DNA from: Paraburkholderia elongata
GTDB taxonomy: Bacteria; Pseudomonadota; Gammaproteobacteria; Burkholderiales; Burkholderiaceae
Length of the DNA stretch: 49,805 nucleotides
Direction: 5' to 3'
Assembly (NCBI RefSeq): GCF_013177735.1
Contig: NZ_WOEZ01000061.1
Coordinates: forward strand, 1 to 49,805
Shown here: positions 1 to 9,346 of the stretch, one piece after another
How positions within the stretch are numbered: position 1 is the stretch's first letter
How the letters are laid out: the number at the start of each line of letters is the position of its first letter
Notes under the pieces: generated by a model
The model's input: the letters and a program-made list of their open reading frames with translations, nothing else
What the model was told of the DNA's origin: nothing
The model's database searches: none
Translations under genes and position numbers: made by a program

Positions 1-211
1 GCTGGTCGCGGCTCTCCCGCGTTAGAAGCTGGATGATCGCGTCAATGGTCCGATCACGCCGGATCTGCGGATCCATTTCCGCGAGCGCCGCTCCGCGCTC
101 GCCGATGCCAAGCAGATAGAGAAGGTAGGGCACCAGATCCTCGAAGCTTCGCTCGAGGGTCAGCGCGGCAAGCACCCCGAAAGCCGTCGTGAGCCTGGCC
201 TTTGCTGACAT
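1..211 (-). pseudogene. Fragment of an AAA-ATPase/adenylate-cyclase-type regulator, cut by the window edge
   Basis: The minus strand reads about 70 codons from an ATG at 209-211 off the left edge. The peptide (LTLERSFEDLVPYLLYLLG, then MDPQIRRDRTIDAI and LLTRESRDQ) resembles the stretch that lies between the Walker A motif and the 'FEDLHWID' segment in large proteins with a class III cyclase domain followed by an AAA ATPase domain. In that family several hundred residues, including the cyclase domain and the P-loop, should precede this point. Here the frame starts directly in mid-domain, and the DNA upstream (212-787) shows none of the missing part in any frame I could read. I therefore read it as a 5'-truncated remnant. 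It could still be expressed as a short protein. The family assignment is from memory of the conserved segment. Confidence 0.5.
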
Positions 212-787
212 ATTTTTCCGATTCGTGAGTTTCCCCGTTCGAAAAGGCGAAGGTACATAGAACGATGCAGCCCTTTTCGGCGCAATCACGAACGCTTCGA
301 CGCCGCTCGATGTGTCTATGTATTCAGGATTACGGCACTATTGAGCGGTACCGTAGCCTCGTCATCCCGGGCCGGACGCTCGCAAAGGTTTGCGCGAGAT
401 TGAATTTCTGTATCGGAACGTCAAGTCGATCTTGTTCGTGATGGAAGGTGGTTTTGCTTGCCCGTTTGCGCGGCCTGCGCCTCGCCGGCATGCTGCTGAC
501 GGTTGCGCAACACCGGCATCGTTCGGCGGACAAACGCGCCAGGGATTGCCCCTACGCGCTGGCAACATGTCCACCTCTTTAGGCAAATATGTCGTGATTC
601 GACTGCAGGATGGCGTTTTCGCGCGCTATGCGATGCGTTGCTTCGAGACCGTACGGTGTTACGCTCAAGAAAGAAGCCTTCGCGAGAGTGAGCCGCCGTT
701 AAAAGCGGCAAAATCGGCAACCACCAGAACATACCGCGAAGCGCCATTGCCTACGAACGGCGAAACATCGCTGCGGGAGCGACTGCG
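212..787. other. Intergenic stretch, no convincing gene
   Basis: Several open frames of 60-140 codons cross this stretch on both strands, but they overlap each other, are rich in Arg, Cys and Ser, and show no domain, signal peptide or good ribosome-binding site. A GGGAG about 8 nt before the ATG at 788 serves the next gene. I see no further structure. Confidence 0.5.
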
Positions 788-1381
788 ATGGAATTCAAAA
801 CACATATAGCGTTGACGGTATGGGTGTTTAGCAATGCTGCCTTCGCATGGCAGCCGCTCACCTATCCAATCAGAAGTCAAGGCGCTTATCAGCGCAGCAT
901 CGACACTGCGATGTGCTTCGCAACGGCGAACAAAGAGACCAAGGTCAATATCGCCCGCGAACCGCAGATCCCGCCGCGCCAACCTCCGGCAAGCAAGACT
1001 TCGTCGACCGGCGCACCGTCGCGGCCGCCTCTGCCTCCCAGCACCTTTTCGGCAAGCCCGTTTGGCGCGAGCATGCCTGCTGCCGCGTCTGCGCCAGCCG
1101 CAAGCGCGCCCGCTGTGACCACGGCAAACAACCCAGCGGCGATGAAGGCCGCGAGCGCACCCGCGACGACAGCAGCAACGACAGCGGCATCCGCATCAGC
1201 AGGTTCGGCGGCCATCGCGAATAACGCTGCTTCCGAGACAGCGGCAATCGGCGCGTCGCAGACGACAGCAGCGTCCAACGTAAAGCTGCCCCCTCTGCCG
1301 GCGCCTGAGCCGCCAATGACCCGCTATTGGGCCGCGTATGGCGCGTGCATGCAAGCGCGAGGTTACGTCGTCACACAGTAA
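788..1381 (+). CDS. Exported Ala/Pro-rich hypothetical protein with a conserved-looking C-terminal Cys motif
   Basis: This 197-residue protein begins with a signal peptide (hydrophobic residues 6-20 ending in NAAFA). A Pro-rich stretch follows, then a long Ala/Ser/Thr-rich low-complexity linker (about residues 75-165), and a short ordered end with TRYWAAYGACMQARGYVV. Endings with an aromatic residue, one Cys and 'RGY' occur in small envelope proteins of Burkholderiales, where the last ~25 residues are often the only conserved part. That comparison is from memory. The ATG at 788 has a GGGAG Shine-Dalgarno element about 8 nt upstream. The next gene starts 75-80 bp downstream on the same strand, so the two may be co-transcribed. 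The function is unknown. It most likely lies in the periplasm or outer membrane. Confidence 0.7.
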   Translation: MEFKTHIALTVWVFSNAAFAWQPLTYPIRSQGAYQRSIDTAMCFATANKETKVNIAREPQIPPRQPPASKTSSTGAPSRPPLPPSTFSASPFGASMPAAASAPAASAPAVTTANNPAAMKAASAPATTAATTAASASAGSAAIANNAASETAAIGASQTTAASNVKLPPLPAPEPPMTRYWAAYGACMQARGYVVTQ

Positions 1382-1455
1382 CCCCGGTTGCAAGCCTCGT
1401 CGCCGTGCCTTGCATTTTTTGATTTTGGCGCCGGCATTTGACGCCCGTTTTCGAC

Positions 1456-2481
1456 ATGGCAATGTTGAGCGACATTACACCCGATGAGCACGATCCCCTC
1501 CAATGCGGGCATTGCGGTGCGCCGTTAGCCGGTCGCTTTACGCCCTGTCCTTCATGCAATGCCCGCCCGCTCGGTTCACTGGGCGCGCGCTCCGCGCCTC
1601 CGCCGCCCCTGAAGATCCCGCTGGCTGACAGCGAGGCGATGTTTAAGCCGCAGTTGCCGGTGCGCAAGATCTGGAGGCCATCCTCGCGAGCCCTCATCGA
1701 TCCGCGCTATGTCGCCGATGAGCCGCAACTCGCCGCACCCGTCACCCAGAAACTGCGCCGGCCGCTCGTGATGGGCATGTCATTGGTGATGGTGACATCC
1801 GCTGTGTACCTGGGCTTCATCCACACTAACGACGAAGAAATCAGCCCCCCTATCGCGGTATCCGGCAAAGTGACGACCCAGAACGGCAAGCCGCCCGCTG
1901 CCATTGCCCTCGCCCAGCGGTCCGCGCCGGTTTTCGCCGCACAGCGGTCTGCGCCTGCCGCGCTCGCTCCTCGCACCGCGCCCGTGCGCTCGCCGCCTAT
2001 CCCGCCGCCGGCTGAAGCACTACCGGCTTCGCGCCGTGTGGTGGTCGCGTCGTCCGGCCCGAAACACAACCCCGGCAGCCCGCCGGACAAACCTCGCGTG
2101 GATGTCTCGAAGCAGCTCAGAGCCGCCCACGCCAATCTGCAACGGAACAATCTGTCGGCGACAAAGGCGCGGCTCGCGGCAGCCATCGCCGCGCAGCCGG
2201 ATAACCGCGACGCGCTGAGCATGCGCACGACGCTCGCCGAGCGCGAGCAGCAGCGCGACGCACTGCTGAGCTTAGCCCGAGGCTGCGGCTATATCGCGCG
2301 CTGGGGATGCGCCTGGCACAACGCTGCCAACGCGCTGCTGGTCGATTCGAGCAGCAAGGAAGCACTGAACCTCGTCTCGCTTGCGATGCGCGAGTCCGAA
2401 CTGTCGAGCGCGTGGCCGCCACCGGCACCCGCACCCGAGACGACGCCCGACGAACACAGCCCCGCCCCCACCCATCACTGA
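1456..2481 (+). CDS. Zinc-ribbon, single-pass membrane protein of unknown function
   Basis: The predicted protein has 341 residues. The N-terminus carries a CxxC-x10-CxxC zinc ribbon (C17, C20, C31, C34). A single transmembrane helix lies near residues 103-121, followed by a Pro/Ala-rich linker. A C-terminal helical part (about residues 215-320) has TPR-like spacing (AAIAAQPDNRDAL, NALLVDSSSKEAL). This arrangement suggests a cytoplasmic ribbon, one membrane pass and a periplasmic helical scaffold. An upstream TTG at 1438 would add six residues. I prefer ATG 1456 (or 1462) because the ribbon is complete without the extension, although no strong Shine-Dalgarno is visible for any of them. It follows the exported protein at 788 on the same strand. 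No enzyme motif was seen, so the function is open. Confidence 0.7.
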   Translation: MAMLSDITPDEHDPLQCGHCGAPLAGRFTPCPSCNARPLGSLGARSAPPPPLKIPLADSEAMFKPQLPVRKIWRPSSRALIDPRYVADEPQLAAPVTQKLRRPLVMGMSLVMVTSAVYLGFIHTNDEEISPPIAVSGKVTTQNGKPPAAIALAQRSAPVFAAQRSAPAALAPRTAPVRSPPIPPPAEALPASRRVVVASSGPKHNPGSPPDKPRVDVSKQLRAAHANLQRNNLSATKARLAAAIAAQPDNRDALSMRTTLAEREQQRDALLSLARGCGYIARWGCAWHNAANALLVDSSSKEALNLVSLAMRESELSSAWPPPAPAPETTPDEHSPAPTHH

Positions 2482-2519
2482 ATGAGGTGCCGCGGTGCAA
2501 CCTGCACGGCCAAGGCGAA

Positions 2520-3599
2520 TTAGCGGGCCGGCACGGCCGGATGACGACTGACCTGATGCGCGATCGCCCGATAACGGGCCGCCGTATCCCTGAGCGTCAG
2601 GCCGGCAAGCGAGCGTTGCGCCCGCGCCTGCCCTAGCGCCGCGACAACGGCGTCCGCATAGCACGGCACATCGTCCGTATCGACCAACTGCACGCCGGGA
2701 AATCCGCTCGCAAACGCAAACGACGGAATCTTGCTCGCGACGATCGGGATACCGGAGGCCAGCGCTTCGAGAAACGCCACGCTATGTGCCTCGGAGCGCG
2801 AGGGCATGACGAACACATTCGACTCCGACAGCACGCTCGCCACGTCGGTGCGCGGCCCGGCCACCACGACACAGTCCGCTAGCCCCGACTCCCGCACAAG
2901 GCGGATCACCGTGCGCTGATAATCCGGATCTTCGACCACGCCGTACAGCAAGAGGCGCGCGTCTGTCACCCGCTCGAGCACCTGGCCGAAAGCGCGCACC
3001 GTCAGAAGCTGATTTTTTACCGATGCATACCGCCCGATCTGCACAATCTGAGGCGCCCGGCCGTTATGCCCGGCACCATCGGTGAACGCAAAACGCCCGA
3101 GGTCGACGCCGTTGGGCACCACGATCATCGAAGGATGCGGCCCGATGGCCTGCATGTAGTCGGTCACGCCTTGCTCGGATACGCCGATTACGACGCGGGC
3201 ACGTCCCGACAGGATGTGCTCGACGCGCCGGAACAGCGGCCGCTCGAAGTCGTTGGTCGCCGAATGCATGACATAGACGACCGGCACGCGCAGCGGCAAC
3301 GCGCGCGCATAAAACGACGGAATCGTGGCGTGCGCGAAAATCACGTCCGGGCGGAAACGCTGCACCGCGAAAAACAGAGTCCACAGTTTGCCGGCGATGC
3401 GGTTGCGCCGCAGCGGAAACCAGCACTGCACCCCGTGCTTCTGCAAGTCGTCCTGCAAGGGCATGAATTCGACATGCGCGGGCAACAGCGAGGCCACACA
3501 GACCGCCATGCCCTCGGCGCTCTGATCGATCGCGAGATCCTTCGCGAGGACTTCGGCGCCCGACAATCGCGGCGCCAGAACCAGATGTAGAACGCGCAT
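2520..3599 (-). CDS. GT4-type glycosyltransferase of the EPS locus
   Basis: This 359-residue cytoplasmic, membrane-associated enzyme should add one sugar to the lipid-linked EPS repeat. The N-terminus MRVLHLVLAPRLSGAEVL is the first strand and Gly loop of a GT-B fold. The C-terminal half has VPNGVDLGRF and the donor-site E-x7-E region (SEAHSVAFLEALASG followed by IPIVAS). The longer open frame begins 33 codons earlier, but ATG 3597-3599 gives the canonical N-terminus and overlaps the flippase stop codon in TGATG, which suggests translational coupling. It is clearly paralogous to the enzyme at 32702-33787 at the other end of the locus: both start MR(V/I)L(H/Q)LV.APRLSGAEVL and share AHAT, VMHS, IGVS and PNGVD segments. 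The sugar donor cannot be told. Confidence 0.9.
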   Translation of the reverse strand: MRVLHLVLAPRLSGAEVLAKDLAIDQSAEGMAVCVASLLPAHVEFMPLQDDLQKHGVQCWFPLRRNRIAGKLWTLFFAVQRFRPDVIFAHATIPSFYARALPLRVPVVYVMHSATNDFERPLFRRVEHILSGRARVVIGVSEQGVTDYMQAIGPHPSMIVVPNGVDLGRFAFTDGAGHNGRAPQIVQIGRYASVKNQLLTVRAFGQVLERVTDARLLLYGVVEDPDYQRTVIRLVRESGLADCVVVAGPRTDVASVLSESNVFVMPSRSEAHSVAFLEALASGIPIVASKIPSFAFASGFPGVQLVDTDDVPCYADAVVAALGQARAQRSLAGLTLRDTAARYRAIAHQVSRHPAVPAR

Positions 3600-4852
3600 C
3601 ACGCAGTCCTTGCAGTCAGTGTCCTGAACAGCATCCACGCCGCGGCGCAGCCAAGGCCCAGTGTCATGGACCACGCAATGCCCGTCACGCCCCACCAATG
3701 AACCGCCGGCGGCACACTGACCAGCAGCACGACGACCTGGATCAGCGACGCATGCACGGTCGCCTTCGCGTCACCCACCGCGCGCAGATAGGCAACCAGC
3801 ACGGCGATCAACGCGCCGATCGCCATGTTGATCACCAGAATTCTGAACAGCGGCACCGCAGGCAACCAGGCCGCGCCGAGAATCAGCGAGAAGAGCGGCT
3901 CGGCGATCAGCCTCAGCACCTCGACGAGAACCGCCAGCCCGATCGCGATCACGAGGAGATAGATCTTGATGAGCCGCGATGCCGATTGCGCACTCCGACG
4001 ATGATGCGCGGCAAAGGTGGGGAAAAGGTATTGCGACATGGCGATCGCGGCGTCGGCGAGCAGCATCTGCGCGAGCCGCGACGACATCTGATAGCCGCCG
4101 AGTTGCGCCGGGCCGAGCAGTTTGCCGACCACGACCTTGTCGAACTGGTTGAGCAGCAGATTGACCACACTGCTGGCCCAGATCCAGCGGCTGAAACCCA
4201 CGTACTGACCGATGCCCGACCAAACGGCACGGACCGGCGGGCGCGGGTTCATCGTCGACCAGGTCAGGATGCTTTTCAGGCTTTCGCCAGCCACGAGGCC
4301 GATCAGCACCGAAACCGCGCCGGTACCGAAATATGCGAGCGCGAGCCCGACCGAACAATCGACAAAGGCTGCCGCAATCTCAACGCCGGCAATATGCTGG
4401 AAGCGCCGCTCGCGCTGCACGAGGTAATACGTGGGCGATGCCAGGCCGCGCAACAGCGGCAGCAGCGCGGCAAGCTGAATCAGCACCAGTGAACCGTTCA
4501 GATGAAACTGGCTGCTCAGCAATGGCGCGAGCGCGACCAGCAGCAGTGAGATGAGCACGCCGCGCGCTGTCAGCGTCGTCCACACCGCGCCGAGTTGCGA
4601 ACGCGTCGGCGGATGTTCGCCTTGAATGACCGCTTGCGCGAGACCCGTGTCCGAGAGCGCTTCGGCAATCGCCACCGCGAGCAAGGCCACGCTCACGCTG
4701 CCGATCGCCGCCGGCCCGAGCAGCCGGCCAATCGCCAGAAACTTGATTGCTACGAGTCCACGCACGGCGAACTGCTGCAACAGCACCCACGTCGCCGCGC
4801 TCGCGCCGAAGCTGGCCGCTATCGAGAGCGCCGGAAGCCTGATCGCCCGCAA
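3599..4852 (-). CDS. Wzx-type polysaccharide flippase (MOP/PST superfamily)
   Basis: This 417-residue multi-pass inner-membrane protein should flip undecaprenyl-linked repeat units to the periplasm. It has about twelve hydrophobic segments and the usual oligosaccharide-flippase landmarks: an early LLQQFAVRGLVAIKFLAIGRLLGP stretch, where such proteins carry 'GRxLGPxxxG', a central FDKVVVGKLLGPAQLGGY, and a C-terminal pair of helices before LTARTA. Family members are usually 400-500 residues, so the gene looks complete. It lies just upstream of the glycosyltransferase at 2520-3599 with a 1-nt overlap, so both form one transcript. The 350 bp to the divergent gene at 5203 is the likely promoter region. 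It is the only flippase in the window, so it is the natural partner of the polymerase at 7853. Confidence 0.9.
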   Translation of the reverse strand: MRAIRLPALSIAASFGASAATWVLLQQFAVRGLVAIKFLAIGRLLGPAAIGSVSVALLAVAIAEALSDTGLAQAVIQGEHPPTRSQLGAVWTTLTARGVLISLLLVALAPLLSSQFHLNGSLVLIQLAALLPLLRGLASPTYYLVQRERRFQHIAGVEIAAAFVDCSVGLALAYFGTGAVSVLIGLVAGESLKSILTWSTMNPRPPVRAVWSGIGQYVGFSRWIWASSVVNLLLNQFDKVVVGKLLGPAQLGGYQMSSRLAQMLLADAAIAMSQYLFPTFAAHHRRSAQSASRLIKIYLLVIAIGLAVLVEVLRLIAEPLFSLILGAAWLPAVPLFRILVINMAIGALIAVLVAYLRAVGDAKATVHASLIQVVVLLVSVPPAVHWWGVTGIAWSMTLGLGCAAAWMLFRTLTARTA

Positions 4853-5202
4853 GCTGTATCTCCGTCGAATCGGAACGCCGTTGAATCGGCCACATACAGC
4901 GATTCAATGCATCGCTGCGAAACGCCGCCGGCGCATAAATAGTTAGGTCGCACCAGCAAGCTGGCGAGCTTTTTCATCGAATCCTATATACGACCTTACC
5001 GCGAGAGAATCGGCAACAACCGCCATCAGCTAGTCCAGTTCAGCCGAACCCATTGCGTTCGGGTACGTTTACCCACAGAACGGGTCAAATAAACGGGTCC
5101 GCTCCCGCCGCCGATGCTAACGTTGATCAGTTAGCGCCCCCGGATAGCCGGCCTGAAGGTGTTTTTCCACCACGCGTTCGACCACTGAAAACCACTGAAT
5201 CG

Positions 5203-6393
5203 ATGGAACAAGATTACGTCCTGATTGTGGAACCCAACCTCACAGGCCATCGCTGGCGCTATGTCGAATGGACCATGCAGGCCTGCACGGAAGCCGGCTA
5301 TCCCTGCATCCTCGCGACGGAATCCGCCAACGAAGACCATCGGCTTGCCAGACAGATCGTCGCCGCGAACCGTGCGGATCTGCAGATCGCATTCGTCGAC
5401 CCCGAGAAACGGCCACGCGGGCTGCTGCGCCAGTCGAACCAGTACTCGCGCTTTCACCGCTATTTCAAACGTGTGCATAGAATCGTCAGCCACGCGCAAC
5501 CGATCAGGCTGGTAGTCGTTCCCTATGTCGATTACTTCTTGTATGGGTTGCCGTTTCTCGGCACGCCTTTTCGCAAGACACCGTGGATCGGCATCACGAT
5601 GCGTTCGACCTTCCATCATCACAAGGTCGGCATCAAGTCGCCTGATCGACCGATCGTGAATGCGGTCAAGGCACTGCTTTTCAAGCGCGCGATCCAGTGC
5701 CCCGGCTTGCGCACGCTGCTGACGATCGACCCGACGCTGCCGGAGTGGTCGGCGCGCAACGCCTCGAAGACCAGCGCGGCCGTCGCCTACGTAGCGGACC
5801 CGTTTCCCGACGAGCATGCGGAAAACCCGGTGCTGGCGCGCGAACGGCTGGGACTGGACCCCACGCAGCGTTATCTGCTGGTGTACGGCGCGATCTCCGA
5901 ACGCAAAGGGATCTACGAACTGGTCCATGCGTTGACCCGTCTGGAGCATGCGCCCACGCTGATCGTCGCTGGTGAGCAGGACGCGGGCACGCGGCATTTC
6001 ATGCGCAATCATGTGCGCAGCCTCACGCCCGCGCCGGTGGTGCTCGACTCGTTCATTGCGAACGACGTCGAGCGCGATCTGTTCTCCGCCTGCGACGCAG
6101 TCTGGCTAGGCTACAAGGGCCACTATGGAATGAGCGGCGTGCTCGTGCAGGCGTACCGATTCGGCAAGCCCGTGATTGCAACAGAAGACGGTTTGATCGG
6201 CTGGTTCAGCCGGCGCTGCGAATTGGGGCCGATTCTGAGCGATCTGAGTTCCGCCTCGATCGGTCGTGCGATCACCGAGACGATGACCTCCTGGCCGCAC
6301 GCGCCGCAAGCCGTGCCGCCGGCAGGCGAAGATCTGCTGTCACGGCACACGCTCGGACAATTCAAGCAGACCTTGCTTCAGCAGATGGCCTGA
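5203..6393 (+). CDS. Glycosyltransferase (GT-B, GT4-like) of the EPS locus
   Basis: This 396-residue protein begins MEQDYVLIVEPNLTGHRWRY. The frame is open to a TTG at 5053, but those 50 extra residues are Pro/Arg-rich and featureless, so ATG 5203 is preferred. The N-terminal half has the acceptor-side 'GHRW' pattern seen in some GT4 enzymes of EPS clusters. The second half has LLVYGAISERKGIYELV, LIVAGEQD and GMSGVLVQAYRFGKPVIATEDGLIGW, a degenerate version of the donor-binding E-x7-E region in which the first Glu is not obvious. It stands alone on the plus strand between two minus-strand genes. It probably adds one sugar of the repeat unit. Which sugar is unknown. Confidence 0.8.
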   Translation: MEQDYVLIVEPNLTGHRWRYVEWTMQACTEAGYPCILATESANEDHRLARQIVAANRADLQIAFVDPEKRPRGLLRQSNQYSRFHRYFKRVHRIVSHAQPIRLVVVPYVDYFLYGLPFLGTPFRKTPWIGITMRSTFHHHKVGIKSPDRPIVNAVKALLFKRAIQCPGLRTLLTIDPTLPEWSARNASKTSAAVAYVADPFPDEHAENPVLARERLGLDPTQRYLLVYGAISERKGIYELVHALTRLEHAPTLIVAGEQDAGTRHFMRNHVRSLTPAPVVLDSFIANDVERDLFSACDAVWLGYKGHYGMSGVLVQAYRFGKPVIATEDGLIGWFSRRCELGPILSDLSSASIGRAITETMTSWPHAPQAVPPAGEDLLSRHTLGQFKQTLLQQMA

Positions 6394-6421
6394 TCCGGCA
6401 ATATCCGAAGGTCGGAGAAGG

Positions 6422-7570
6422 TCAGGACAACTGGCCACCTGCAACAGGCACTTCCTCGCGTATCGAACTGTTGCGCTTTGCTGGGAACAGCGCGTTGCGC
6501 ATCAGCAGGAACGGGTACTCGATCGCGCGCGTGGTTACGTAACCGATCGCAATCGCGAACGCGAACTGCGCGGCGAGCGCCACAATCCAGATCACGCTCG
6601 GCGCAAGACCTATGGCGGTCATTTTACGAATCAGCATGTCGCCTGGGGCGAGCGCAAGCGAATGCCACAGGTAGATGCCGTACGAATAGAGGCCGATCCA
6701 GGCAATCCCGCGATACACCCACGACGAACGCAGCGATCCGGAATACTCCAGCACGAACACGATCAGCGCGGCGAAACCGAGTGCCTGAATCGTGTAACCA
6801 ATGCTTTCGTCAAGCGCGAGGTGTGGCGTCGCAAAGGCGAGCCACGCGCACAGCAGCACGATGCTGGCGATCAGCAGCCATTTGCGCTTCGCGATCTGAT
6901 GATAGACGCCCGGTTTCATCCAGTAGATCGCGGACAGAATCACGCCGACCAACAAACTGTCGATGCGGTATTGCGTGTACGCGAATGCCCCTTCCAGGTT
7001 GCCGTCCGCCACCGCGAAGCAGCGCGCGGTGAACGCCACCGCGCAGATTCCGGTGAGCACGCCGACAATCGTCCATGCGCCGAGGCGCCAGCGCGCGAAC
7101 AGCAACAGCAGCGCCGGCAGAAACAGATAAAAGTGTTCTTCGACCGCGAGGCTCCAGGTCTGGGTAATCGAGGTGCCCAGATAATTCTGCAGGTGGGTCA
7201 GGTTCTGAATCAGGAACGTATTCCACGGATGGCGCCCGGCCAGCACATGAAAAGCGATCAGCACGTAATACGCGGGCCAGATGCGGAAAATCCGCCTGAT
7301 GATAAAGCGCTTTGCGTCGACGTTACCTGTTTCGGCGTACTGTCGAAGCAACAGGCCGCCAACCAGAAAACCGCTCAGCGTAAAGAACAGATTGACGCCT
7401 TCGCGCCCGAAATTCTTCAGGGGATATTCGATGATCTGGAGCAGGAAGTTGCCGGTATGAACGGCATGAAAGTGAAAGCCCATCACCATGATAATGGCGA
7501 TGCCGCGCACGAAATCCAGCTCGACGGCCCGGCCGGCTGTTACGGATCTCGCCCCGCCGAAAAATTTCAT
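6422..7570 (-). CDS. Acyltransferase-3 family membrane protein (EPS O-acylation)
   Basis: This 382-residue protein has ten or so transmembrane helices and acyltransferase-3 (OafA/WcaB-like) signatures: ELDFVRGIAIIMVMGFHFHAV at the start of the first helix, EGVNLFFTLSGFLVGGLLL, TQTWSLAVEEHFYLFLPALL, and a late YSYGIYLWH. In this family the first-helix Arg and the His/Glu of the 'W(S/T)LxVEEqFY' motif are functional. The protein moves an acetyl or other acyl group from the cytoplasm onto a periplasmic glycan. The open frame starts at 7603, but ATG 7568-7570 has a GGGGAG at ideal spacing and gives a normal short N-terminus. It probably decorates the EPS, together with the WcaF-like soluble acetyltransferase. 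Confidence 0.88.
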   Translation of the reverse strand: MKFFGGARSVTAGRAVELDFVRGIAIIMVMGFHFHAVHTGNFLLQIIEYPLKNFGREGVNLFFTLSGFLVGGLLLRQYAETGNVDAKRFIIRRIFRIWPAYYVLIAFHVLAGRHPWNTFLIQNLTHLQNYLGTSITQTWSLAVEEHFYLFLPALLLLFARWRLGAWTIVGVLTGICAVAFTARCFAVADGNLEGAFAYTQYRIDSLLVGVILSAIYWMKPGVYHQIAKRKWLLIASIVLLCAWLAFATPHLALDESIGYTIQALGFAALIVFVLEYSGSLRSSWVYRGIAWIGLYSYGIYLWHSLALAPGDMLIRKMTAIGLAPSVIWIVALAAQFAFAIAIGYVTTRAIEYPFLLMRNALFPAKRNSSIREEVPVAGGQLS

Positions 7571-7852
7571 GTTGTTCTCCCCTGTCACCATTCCCGGGCG
7601 CATGTCCCTTTTTGCATCTTCGGTGGCGGCAAGCGTGCGTGCGCGCCAACATCAAGGCATTGGCCGACAACATAACCAGGTGTGCGCGCGTCTTGCAGGG
7701 ACCGCCCTTGCCACCGTCGCCAGAACCCAGGCCAACGGCGACGAAATAGGGTCGGCTGAATCAGCAAGTGGGGAGTTTCCCCCACAATGACCCGATGCGA
7801 GACCGTCCGCTATAGACCAACGGCGGATCGACAGCACGGGGAGGACTCAGCA

Positions 7853-9346
7853 ATGCGCCATCAGTATGCGAGGCTCTGGATCTGGCTTTTTCTGTTACCG
7901 CTTGCATTCGACTACAAGGCGACTAACGCCAACGTAGGCCACTTTGCGCAGTCCGGATTGGTGATCCCGGTAATCGCCGCGGGGCTCGCCCTCGTGCTGA
8001 TCGCGCCGCGCTTTCACGGCCGCTCGCAGCTGCGCTCGGCGGTCACCTTTAGCATGCTGCTGTGCGTGCTCGGCAGCATCGTCGCGCAGTTCGTTCAGGA
8101 TAACGACACCGGCAACTATCTACGTGTTCTGCTGCCGTTCGTGCTGTTTTTGCTGGGCTACCTCGTGGCCTGCCGTCCGTGGAGCGAATACAGAATCTCG
8201 CAGTTCGAGAAAGCCCTGTTCGTCGCCAACGCGATCAGTCTCGTGTTCACCTTCGTCTTCGGCGTAGCGACAGGCGGCGACCTCGAGGACGTGCGCTTTC
8301 GTATCCTCTCCGTGACATTTTTGGGACTGCAAGCCGTGCTGTTGCACGAATTCGTCGTCGCCAAACGCTTTTCCTTTTTTACTGTCGCCATGTTCGCGGG
8401 CAGCGTGCTCGTCGAGTTGCTGAGCGTCACCCGCAGCATGCTGCTCGGCACCGTGCTGCTCTTCCTGTTCGCCATGGCACTGTCCGCGCCGACGATCCAG
8501 CATGTCTGGCGCGCGACCGCCCGTACCTTGATCGTCGGCGCCGTGCTGGCCGGCGTGGCCGGCATCGCGGCGCTGAGCTTTCCAACCGTCGCCGAGCACT
8601 GGACCCAGCGCATATTCGCGTCGGAGGAAACCGTCACCGGCAAGGATCCGACCACCATCACCCGCCTCGCCGAGATGCGCGATCAGTATGATCAGGTAAC
8701 GGCGTCGCCGGAAACGCTGTTGTTCGGCGCAGGCTACGGCCACTACTATCGCTACTCCCCCGCCTACCTGCCGGACCTCGCCGACCAGATCAGCGAGAAA
8801 GACTTCTACGCGATCAACGAATGGGCTGCGGGTCACAATTTTTGGGTCTATCAACTCTTCGCGGGCGGACTGCTGTTCGGTATCGCCATGCCTTTGGCGA
8901 CCCTGGCCGCACTGGCGATCTGCTTCCTCTCATATCGCTACTGGCGCTCAATGGTTCCCGACGCGCCCATGCTTCCGGTACTGGGACGCGCCATCATGCT
9001 ATTTGCCGCGCTGCCGGCCACGTCGATCGGCGGCAATCCGCTCGGGCCGCGTTTCTCGGGGCTGGTATTCGGCGTAGCCCTCGGCCTGATGATCGCAACG
9101 CACGCACGATTGCAGCGTGCGCTGCCGGCGCGGTTGAAGCGCGCGCCCACTCCACCGCGTTTGCGCCCGGCCGCCATGCCTGAATTGCCGGGCAGAATCC
9201 AGCCCGGCATGGGCCGCGCCGATCTCGCGACGACCCTCGGCATGTCACGCGCGGCAACCGGCGCGCCTGGCTCCAGCCAGTTCAGCGCCCTCGCGTCGCG
9301 CACCACGTCGTCGCGAAACGCCAATCGACCGAAATTCGCCAGATGA
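7853..9346 (+). CDS. Wzy-like EPS polymerase (O-antigen ligase/polymerase family)
   Basis: This 497-residue inner-membrane protein has about ten or eleven hydrophobic helices and a large periplasmic loop (about residues 230-340, containing TVTGKDPTTITRLAEMRDQYD and GAGYGHYYRY), as in Wzy polymerases and O-antigen ligases. The motif LFGAGYGHYYRYSPAYLPD followed by GHNFWVYQLFAGGLLFG is the equivalent of the family's 'GxGxxxxxxx...H(N/S)xxl' region. Wzy joins flipped repeat units in the periplasm. ATG 7853 has GGGGAGGAC just upstream, whereas the longer frame from 7787 lacks such a site. The C-terminus has an extra ~75-residue Arg/Pro/Ala-rich cytoplasmic tail. Its stop overlaps the ATG of the next glycosyltransferase (ATGA), so the two genes are coupled. 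Confidence 0.85.
   Translation: MRHQYARLWIWLFLLPLAFDYKATNANVGHFAQSGLVIPVIAAGLALVLIAPRFHGRSQLRSAVTFSMLLCVLGSIVAQFVQDNDTGNYLRVLLPFVLFLLGYLVACRPWSEYRISQFEKALFVANAISLVFTFVFGVATGGDLEDVRFRILSVTFLGLQAVLLHEFVVAKRFSFFTVAMFAGSVLVELLSVTRSMLLGTVLLFLFAMALSAPTIQHVWRATARTLIVGAVLAGVAGIAALSFPTVAEHWTQRIFASEETVTGKDPTTITRLAEMRDQYDQVTASPETLLFGAGYGHYYRYSPAYLPDLADQISEKDFYAINEWAAGHNFWVYQLFAGGLLFGIAMPLATLAALAICFLSYRYWRSMVPDAPMLPVLGRAIMLFAALPATSIGGNPLGPRFSGLVFGVALGLMIATHARLQRALPARLKRAPTPPRLRPAAMPELPGRIQPGMGRADLATTLGMSRAATGAPGSSQFSALASRTTSSRNANRPKFAR

Noticed and set aside
4946..4975. Short CCAG/CTGG hairpin followed by TTTTT upstream of the flippase gene
   Set aside because: The stem is only 4-5 bp and no plus-strand gene precedes it, so there is nothing to terminate.
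5053..5202. Upstream TTG start for the glycosyltransferase
   Set aside because: The added 50 residues have no fold or signal, and the family N-terminus begins at ATG 5203.
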